Part shown: piece by piece, positions 58,185-64,000 of the stretch
Numbering within the stretch: the first letter of the stretch is position 1
Layout of the letters: every line of letters begins with the position of its first letter
Assembly: GCA_019115605.1 (NCBI GenBank)
Contig: DXDG01000019.1
Coordinates: forward strand, 62,001-126,000
Direction: 5' to 3'
Length of the DNA stretch: 64,000 nt
From: Candidatus Alistipes faecigallinarum
GTDB lineage: Bacteria > Bacteroidota > Bacteroidia > Bacteroidales > Rikenellaceae
Position numbers and translations under genes: made by a program
Notes under the pieces: model-generated
Told to the model about the DNA's origin: nothing
Seen by the model: the letters and a program-made list of their open reading frames with translations, nothing else
Database searches by the model: none

Positions 58185-58261
58185 CCCGGAGCGGTGCGGT
58201 GCCGCGGAGACGGGGCGCAAGTCCGGTGCCGTGGCGACGCCGTACCGCGGGATTCTAATCC
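58185..58261 (+). promoter_or_regulatory. Highly structured 5' leader RNA
   Basis: 58191-58199 pairs with 58240-58248 (9 bp), 58201-58207 with 58229-58235 (7 bp), 58211-58214 with 58222-58225; small hairpin 58250-58261. Confidence 0.5.
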
Positions 58262-58270
58262 GATTTTGCC

Positions 58271-60307
58271 ATGAAACGCTTATTGATGACGCTGCTGCTC
58301 GCGGCCGTAACGGCTGCTGCCGAGGCCCGCGAGGTCTACCCGCTCGACGAAGGGTGGCGTTTTTATTTCAAGGAGGAGAATACGAGCGACAACGCCCGCC
58401 ATGTTACGCTGCCCCACAGCTGGAACACCGATCCGCAGCGGCAGGGCTCGTGGCTCGAAACCACGGGAAACTACCGCAACGACATCTTCATTCCCGCAGG
58501 CTGGTCTTCACGCCGCCTCTTTCTGAAGTTCTACGGCGTGCAGTCGGTCGCCGACCTCTTCGTGAACGGCCGGCATGTCGGCACGCACCGCGGCGGTGCA
58601 GCGGCCTTTACCTTCGAGATTACCGACTACGTGCAGTTCGGGATGGACAATGCGCTGCTGGTGGTGGTGAGCAACAGCGCGCGGAACGACGTGCTGCCCA
58701 CCTCGACGGAGATGAACCTCTACGGCGGCATCTACCGCGACGTCGAGCTGATCGTCACGGGACCTACGGCCGTCTCGCCCCTCTACCTCGGTTCGGACGG
58801 CGTGCTGGTCCATCCCCGGGAGATCGATTCGCTCCATGCCTCGGGCGAGGTCGAGGTGCATCTGACCTCGAACCGCGAGAGCTCCTGCACGCTGACGCTC
58901 GACATTACGGCGCCCGACGGCAGTACGGTCTTCACCCGTCGCCAGCGGGCCCGCCTCGACGGAAAACCGGTCGTTGTCCCCTTTGCCATCGACGCGCCCG
59001 AACTGTGGAGTCGTGAGACTCCCGCGCTCTATACCGTGACGGCCGCCATCGGCGAGGACAGCATCGTCGACTGCGTGCGTGTCCGTACGGGCTTCCGCTC
59101 CCTTGCGGCGACACCCGGCGGCGGGCTGCAGATCAACGGCAAGCGGGTTCCCGTGCACGGTGTAACCCTCTACCACGACAACCTCTCCTCGGGGGGAACG
59201 CTTACGAATGCGGACTACGAGGCCGATCTGGCCACGGTGCGCGATCTGGGAGCCAATGCGCTGCGCTCGGCCGTGATGCCCCATGCGCAGTATCTCTACG
59301 ACCGCTGCGACGAGCAGGGCATCCTGGTCTGGGTCGATACGCCCCTGCAGAGCGCGCCCTTCCTGGGTGATATCGCCTACTATGCAACGCCGGACTTCGA
59401 GGAGAACGGCCTTATGCAGCTGCGCGAGATCATCGCCCAGAACATCAACCACCCCTCGGTGGTGATGTGGGGACTCTTCTCCTGCCTCCGGCCCCGGGGC
59501 GACGATGTGGTTCCCTACCTCGGCAAGCTCAACGAGACGGCCCATGCGATGGACGCATCGCGGCCGACGACGGCCTGCAGCGACCAGAACGGCGGGATCA
59601 ACTTTGTCTCGGATCTGATTGTCTGGCGGCAGAACGTGGGTTGGGAGAAGGGTTCCACGAGCGACGTGGCCGTATGGCGCGACCAGCTGCGCAAGAACTG
59701 GTCGCATCTGCGTTCGGGCGTCAGCTACGGAGGCAGCGGCTTCATCGGCCACAAGAGCTACACGGAGTCTTCCGAACCCCGTTTGAATGCCAACTGGATG
59801 CCCGAGCGCAAGCAGACGCGCTTCCACGAGGAGTATGCCCGCAACCTGCAGGGGGATTCGCTCTTCTGGGGCGTGTGGATCAACAACCTCTTCGACTACG
59901 GTTCGTCGCGGCGTCCCTACGGCATCAACGGCGAGGGGCTCGTTACGCTGGACCGACGTCAGCGCAAGGATGCCTACTACCTTTACCGGGCTCTGTGGAA
60001 CCGCGAAAGCTCGACGCTCTACATTTCGGACCGCCATCTGCGGCTGCGCGACGTCCCGCGCCAGGCCTTCCGCGTCTACTCTTCGGCGGGGATGCCGGTG
60101 CTGACCGTAGGGGCCGACACGGTGGCCATGACCGAGTATGCGGCGTGCCAGTATCAGTCCGATTCGGTGGAGCTGCGGGGTCGGGTCGAGGTGAAGGCCG
60201 TAGCGGGAGCGCTGCGCGACAGCATCACGCTTCTTGTCGGCAACGTGCTAAAACCGAAACGCTTCCAGGCCCCTCTGCGAAAAGCAGGTCCACAGCCGAC
60301 AAATTAG
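58271..60307 (+). CDS. GH2-fold protein, probable pseudo-glycosidase (catalytic Glu residues apparently absent)
   Basis: Sugar-binding domain HVTLPHSWNTDP..DLFVNGRHVGTHRGG; NHPSVVMWGLFSCLRPRGDD where WGLxNE is expected; SGVSYGGSG where SEYG is expected. Confidence 0.85.
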   Translation: MKRLLMTLLLAAVTAAAEAREVYPLDEGWRFYFKEENTSDNARHVTLPHSWNTDPQRQGSWLETTGNYRNDIFIPAGWSSRRLFLKFYGVQSVADLFVNGRHVGTHRGGAAAFTFEITDYVQFGMDNALLVVVSNSARNDVLPTSTEMNLYGGIYRDVELIVTGPTAVSPLYLGSDGVLVHPREIDSLHASGEVEVHLTSNRESSCTLTLDITAPDGSTVFTRRQRARLDGKPVVVPFAIDAPELWSRETPALYTVTAAIGEDSIVDCVRVRTGFRSLAATPGGGLQINGKRVPVHGVTLYHDNLSSGGTLTNADYEADLATVRDLGANALRSAVMPHAQYLYDRCDEQGILVWVDTPLQSAPFLGDIAYYATPDFEENGLMQLREIIAQNINHPSVVMWGLFSCLRPRGDDVVPYLGKLNETAHAMDASRPTTACSDQNGGINFVSDLIVWRQNVGWEKGSTSDVAVWRDQLRKNWSHLRSGVSYGGSGFIGHKSYTESSEPRLNANWMPERKQTRFHEEYARNLQGDSLFWGVWINNLFDYGSSRRPYGINGEGLVTLDRRQRKDAYYLYRALWNRESSTLYISDRHLRLRDVPRQAFRVYSSAGMPVLTVGADTVAMTEYAACQYQSDSVELRGRVEVKAVAGALRDSITLLVGNVLKPKRFQAPLRKAGPQPTN

Positions 60308-60830
60308 CCGCGAAGGGCAGGCGGTCCGCAAAGACCTGAACATAGGGCTCGGCGATCAGCGCCGGGCCCTTTCTGTGTTTGTCGCGCAGGTCCCTGTCTT
60401 CGGGTGCGGCCTCCACATAGCGTTCCGAGAGCGTGGGCATCGGCAGATGCAGCGACGTACAGAGCGCGTCGAGCAGTTGCAGGTTGTAATCGACCAGAAA
60501 ACGGTATTCGTTGTGGTAGAAGGGGGCGAAACGGTCGGCGTAATGGTCGAAATAGGGAGCGGATTTGTAGCAGGCCGTGAGGGCTCCCCAATGCTGGTGC
60601 TGCCAGCGCTTCGAGTAGTCGAGCAGCATGTCGCGCATCGGCTGCCGGGGCCGGTTGGCATGCTGTACGGGCACGGTGAGCTCCATCACGCCGTCGGGTG
60701 CCAGGATCCGCGCCCGGTTGCGCTCCGAGCGTTTGACGAAGTGCTCGCCCAGGTCGATGACACATCCGCCCTGTTTCAGGTGCCAGAGGTATTCGACCGA
60801 GGGGAGGTAGGCCAGCGGGAGGATCGTCAT
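60225..60830 (-). CDS. WbqC-like family protein
   Basis: LPLAYLPSVEYLWHLKQGGCVIDLGEHFVKRSERNRARILAPDGVMELTVPV; ATG at 60830 overlaps the ispG stop. Confidence 0.8.
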   Translation of the reverse strand: MTILPLAYLPSVEYLWHLKQGGCVIDLGEHFVKRSERNRARILAPDGVMELTVPVQHANRPRQPMRDMLLDYSKRWQHQHWGALTACYKSAPYFDHYADRFAPFYHNEYRFLVDYNLQLLDALCTSLHLPMPTLSERYVEAAPEDRDLRDKHRKGPALIAEPYVQVFADRLPFAANLSAVDLLFAEGPGSVSVLARCRQEA

Positions 60831-62320
60831 GGCTGCGCGTCGGGTTTGGTCCATCTGCCGTCGCGGCGGATCAGCTCCACAAGCCGGTCGAGCGCCTCCT
60901 CCTGGGGGATGTTGCGTTCGACGACCTCGCGGCCCCGGTAGAGGGTGATGCGCCCGGGGCCGGCCCCGACATAGCCGTAGTCGGCGTCGGCCATCTCGCC
61001 CGGGCCGTTGACGATGCAGCCCATGACGCCGATGCGGAGGTTCTTCAGGTGCGACGTGCGGGCCTTGATCTGCCCGAGCGTCTGCTCGATGTCGTAGAGC
61101 GTGCGCCCGCAGCTCGGGCAGGCGATGTATTCGGTGCGTGAGAAACGTACGCGCGCCGCCTGGAGGATCATCAGCTCGATCTCGTGCAACTCCGCGTCGC
61201 TGTGGCCCGGAGCGTCGATCCAGATGCCGTCGGCCAGACCGTCCAGCAGCAGCGGCCCGAGGTCTGCGGCGGCCTTCACGGCCAGCGTCGCGGTGTCAGG
61301 CTCCTCGTAGCGGCACTTGACCATCACGGGCACGTCGGCGGGCTCCAGATTGAGGATCGCGGCGCGCAGCTCGGCCGTGGGGTTGCCCGAACGGGCTTCG
61401 AGGATGCGGAAACCCTCGTGCGGCTCGTCGTGAACCACGGGGGCGGCCGTCGTGCGTTTGCGGTAGGCGGTCGGTGAATAGCGCTCAGGATGCCGGACCG
61501 GGAAGTGCCCGGGGCGTGCGGCAAAGTGCTCGACAAGCAGCTTCGCGACGGGAATCTCGTTCTCGGGCGCCTCGGTGAGCGATACGCGGATCGTGTCGCC
61601 GATGCCGTCGGCCAGCAGCGCTCCGATGCCCACGGCGCTCTTGATGCGTCCCTCGATTCCGTTTCCGGCCTCCGTAACGCCGAGGTGGATCGGGTAGTGC
61701 ATATCCTCGGCATCCATGGCCTCGACAAGCAGCCGGTAGGCGGCGACCATCACGCGCGTGTTGCTCGACTTCATCGAAACGACCACCTGGTCGAACGCCT
61801 TTTCGCGGCAGATGCGCAGAAACTCCATGGCCGAAACAACCATCCCTTCGGGCGTGTCGCCCCAGCGGTCGAAGACCCGCTTGGCGAGCGATCCGTGGTT
61901 CACGCCGATGCGCAGGGCGACGCCGTGTTCGCGGCACTGCTCGATGAGCGCCTCGAATTCGCCGTGGTCGTTGCGGTAGTTGCCGGGGTTGATGCGCACC
62001 TTGTCCACATAACGTGCGGCGATCGACGCCACCTCTGGCACGAAGTGGATGTCGGCGACGATGGCCGCGGGGCAGCCGTCGTTGCGCAGCTCGCGGACAA
62101 TGTCGGCGAGGTTCTCGCCTTCGCGGCGTCCCTGGGCCGTGAGGCGCACGATGGGGCCTCCGGCCTGCCAGATCCGTTCGATCTGGGCGACGCTGGCGGC
62201 CGTGTCGTTGGTGTCGGTGTTGGTCATCGACTGTACGGCGACGGGATTTCCGTTGCCGATTCGGACGCTGCCGATGCGCACACAGCAGGTGGGGCGGCGT
62301 GTGTAGTGTTCGAGATTCAT
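60827..62320 (-). CDS. ispG: 4-hydroxy-3-methylbut-2-en-1-yl diphosphate synthase (flavodoxin)
   Basis: VAVQSMTNTDTNDTAASVAQIERI, RINPGNY, ACPSCGRTLYDIEQTL, IGVMGCIVNGPGEMADADYGYVG. Confidence 0.96.
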   Translation of the reverse strand: MNLEHYTRRPTCCVRIGSVRIGNGNPVAVQSMTNTDTNDTAASVAQIERIWQAGGPIVRLTAQGRREGENLADIVRELRNDGCPAAIVADIHFVPEVASIAARYVDKVRINPGNYRNDHGEFEALIEQCREHGVALRIGVNHGSLAKRVFDRWGDTPEGMVVSAMEFLRICREKAFDQVVVSMKSSNTRVMVAAYRLLVEAMDAEDMHYPIHLGVTEAGNGIEGRIKSAVGIGALLADGIGDTIRVSLTEAPENEIPVAKLLVEHFAARPGHFPVRHPERYSPTAYRKRTTAAPVVHDEPHEGFRILEARSGNPTAELRAAILNLEPADVPVMVKCRYEEPDTATLAVKAAADLGPLLLDGLADGIWIDAPGHSDAELHEIELMILQAARVRFSRTEYIACPSCGRTLYDIEQTLGQIKARTSHLKNLRIGVMGCIVNGPGEMADADYGYVGAGPGRITLYRGREVVERNIPQEEALDRLVELIRRDGRWTKPDAQP

Positions 62321-62340
62321 GGTGTTTCTGTTTTGGAAGG

Positions 62341-62403
62341 CGGGTTTTTCCGGGCTTTTCCGGGCTTCTCCGGGCTTCTCCGGTCTCCGGGTTTCTCCGG
62401 GCT
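62341..62403. repeat. 10-bp tandem repeat (CGGGCTTYTC) in the ispG leader
   Basis: cgggtttttc cgggcttttc cgggcttctc cgggcttctc cggtctc cgggtttctc cggg. Confidence 0.85.
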
Positions 62404-62418
62404 GCGGGCCCCGTCAGA

Positions 62419-62426
62419 CAAAGATA
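62419..62426 (-). promoter_or_regulatory. -7 box TATCTTTG for ispG
   Basis: Reverse complement of caaagata, directly following the T8 tract of the upstream terminator. Confidence 0.6.
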
Positions 62427-62427
62427 C

Positions 62428-62463
62428 AAAAAAAAGCAGACCGCAACAATTGTTGCGGTCTGC
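62428..62463 (-). terminator. Terminator of the minus-strand surface-protein gene
   Basis: Perfect 28-nt palindrome GCAGACCGCAACAATTGTTGCGGTCTGC (62436-62463) followed on the minus strand by T8. Confidence 0.85.
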
Positions 62464-62541
62464 CGGGATTTTATTGTCTCCCGAATCCTCGGAGCGGATC
62501 CCGTTCCGAGAATCCGGAAGAGGAAGGGGAGAGAGTTCTAA

Positions 62542-64000
62542 TTATTCAGCAGCCGGAGCCTCGGGAAGCAGGTCGACGGTTACAGTCTCCGTCAGAGTGC
62601 CCCACTTGTGCTTAACGGTTACCGGGATGAAGAGCTTAACGGCCTTCTCAACCTTTACACCCTTCACGTTCTTGAAGGTCAGCGTGCTGTTGTCAGCGTT
62701 GGCCGTGATGCAGTCTACTCCGAAGCGGTCCTCAGCCAGAATCTTGGCGGTCTCGGCGGTGATGGTCTCGTCAACCACGTAGTTGCCATTTTCCTGCTTG
62801 AGGTTGGTCTTTGCATTGGCAAGATCCCATACCGGAGCCTGTACGCCATAGTAAATGTAGAGGTCGGCCGCATACTTCTCCTTCTCGGAGTCACCCGTCG
62901 TAGTCTTTGCCACGATGTAGTCCTTGAAGTCGGTCATCGTGAAGGCCTTCGAGCAGTCGATCGTCGAACCGCTGATTACCTGGTCTACGAAGTATGCATC
63001 CTTCAGCTCGCTGTTGATATTCAGCGGCTCTACGAAGTATACGTTGAACGAGGTAACCTTGTAGGTGTTCTTATCGTTGATCGTAGCCCATACATCGAGC
63101 GTAGCCTGCTGGCCCAGGATGCCGATACCCTCGGCGTTGTTGATAACCTGTACCTGGATGTCGGATACTGCGGACTCATAGGTCTTATCAGCAGCCTCTA
63201 CACCAGCGTACCAAGGTGTGCCAGCAGCGTAGTTGAGCTGAACGGCCGTGTTCATACCCTTAACCAGCGAGTGGCCTGCGGCATCTGCCGACGGAACCGT
63301 CACTGCGCCGGAAGCGTAGCCGTTAGCGGGCTGCGTCTTGGCGAACTGGATATCCCACTTGCCGCACTTGAGCATGTTCTTCACAACCTTGCTGTCAGCG
63401 AACAGACGGTCGAGCTCATAGCGGTATGCGCAAGTTGCGAGAGCGCCCGGCGTGTTGTACTGGATCGGGTAAACGTATGCCAGCGTGTAGTCGGTGAACC
63501 AGAATGCCGAGTCGTAACCGTAGATCTCGGGCAGCTCGGGCAGTGCAACCTTAACCTCGAATGCGAAGTTTACGGAGCCCTGGTAGCTGTTCTGGGCGGG
63601 GATCGTTACATTGACAACATACTTAACCTCCTTGTCAGCAAGCAGATCATCGATTACATCGCCAATCTGATCAACCGTCAGACGCCACGTGAAGGCGGCA
63701 GCGGACTCATCAAAGGGATCGTCGAAGTTGTATACGAACTCAACACCGTCAGCAAGTGCGGTAGCAACCGTACCGAGTTTATGGGTATAGTATTCCTCCG
63801 TATTCTTCTCAACCGTCGAGATCGTCGGAACAGTGTAGGTTGCGAGGAACTCATCCTGCGACATACCCGTATCACCGATCTTGGCAAGAACCTCGTTCAC
63901 CATCTGATTCCAAAGGAACTTGCCCTGGAACTCGTTGCAACCAAGCGTGTATTCGAAGGTGTAGATTACGCCCAGGTCGATCGGAGCGATGGTCTTTCTT
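62542..64000 (-). CDS. Hypothetical secreted/surface protein, 5' end beyond the window
   Basis: The ORF-track Met at 63903 is internal: the frame stays open to the edge (...RKTIAPIDLGVIYTFEYTLGCNEFQGKFLWNQMVNEVL). No family recognised. Confidence 0.75.
   Translation of the reverse strand, partial: RKTIAPIDLGVIYTFEYTLGCNEFQGKFLWNQMVNEVLAKIGDTGMSQDEFLATYTVPTISTVEKNTEEYYTHKLGTVATALADGVEFVYNFDDPFDESAAAFTWRLTVDQIGDVIDDLLADKEVKYVVNVTIPAQNSYQGSVNFAFEVKVALPELPEIYGYDSAFWFTDYTLAYVYPIQYNTPGALATCAYRYELDRLFADSKVVKNMLKCGKWDIQFAKTQPANGYASGAVTVPSADAAGHSLVKGMNTAVQLNYAAGTPWYAGVEAADKTYESAVSDIQVQVINNAEGIGILGQQATLDVWATINDKNTYKVTSFNVYFVEPLNINSELKDAYFVDQVISGSTIDCSKAFTMTDFKDYIVAKTTTGDSEKEKYAADLYIYYGVQAPVWDLANAKTNLKQENGNYVVDETITAETAKILAEDRFGVDCITANADNSTLTFKNVKGVKVEKAVKLFIPVTVKHKWGTLTETVTVDLLPEAPAAE

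Noticed and set aside
58185-58261. Cobalamin riboswitch
   Set aside because: GGCGCAAGTCCGG resembles the conserved core GGTGCAAnTCC, but the leader is only ~80 nt and lacks the GCCACTG and kissing-loop regions; kept only as an unassigned structured leader.

Overview
High-GC Bacteroidetes DNA, probably Alistipes-like. This is inferred from SusC/SusD pairs, TAnnTTTG promoters and weak Shine-Dalgarno context; no taxonomy search was run. Two glycan-utilisation regions dominate. (1) Bases 1-19585: a starch locus on the minus strand, consisting of an MFS transporter, SusC, SusD, a multidomain SusE/F, a BACON-containing SusG-like GH13, two more GH13 enzymes and a GH97 (SusB-like) gene that runs off the left edge. 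A LytS/LytTR two-component pair is divergent to it, and a GH77 (MalQ) gene is convergent to that pair. (2) Bases ~27190-60307: a mannoside/N-glycan-type locus with a sulfatase, GH130, a GxGYxYP-like protein, SusC/SusD, three SGNH/sialate-esterase-type hydrolases, a hybrid two-component regulator (HTCS), MFS, three tandem GH92, a GH38-like protein, a DUF6377-type membrane regulator and a GH2-fold protein. Between and around these lie housekeeping genes (recG, DUF3108, SGNH, GH2, ispG, WbqC-like) and a right-edge partial surface protein. Most notable observations: a shared operator-like motif at exactly the same 21-bp spacing from three -7 boxes; two 61-bp promoter copies flanking the sulfatase gene; a GH2 protein that appears to lack both catalytic glutamates; a strongly structured leader RNA in front of that gene; a G9 tract in the SusC signal-peptide region; and a DUF6377-like protein with the architecture of a trans-envelope one-component regulator. 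The very long ORFs antisense to these genes are judged to be high-GC shadow ORFs.
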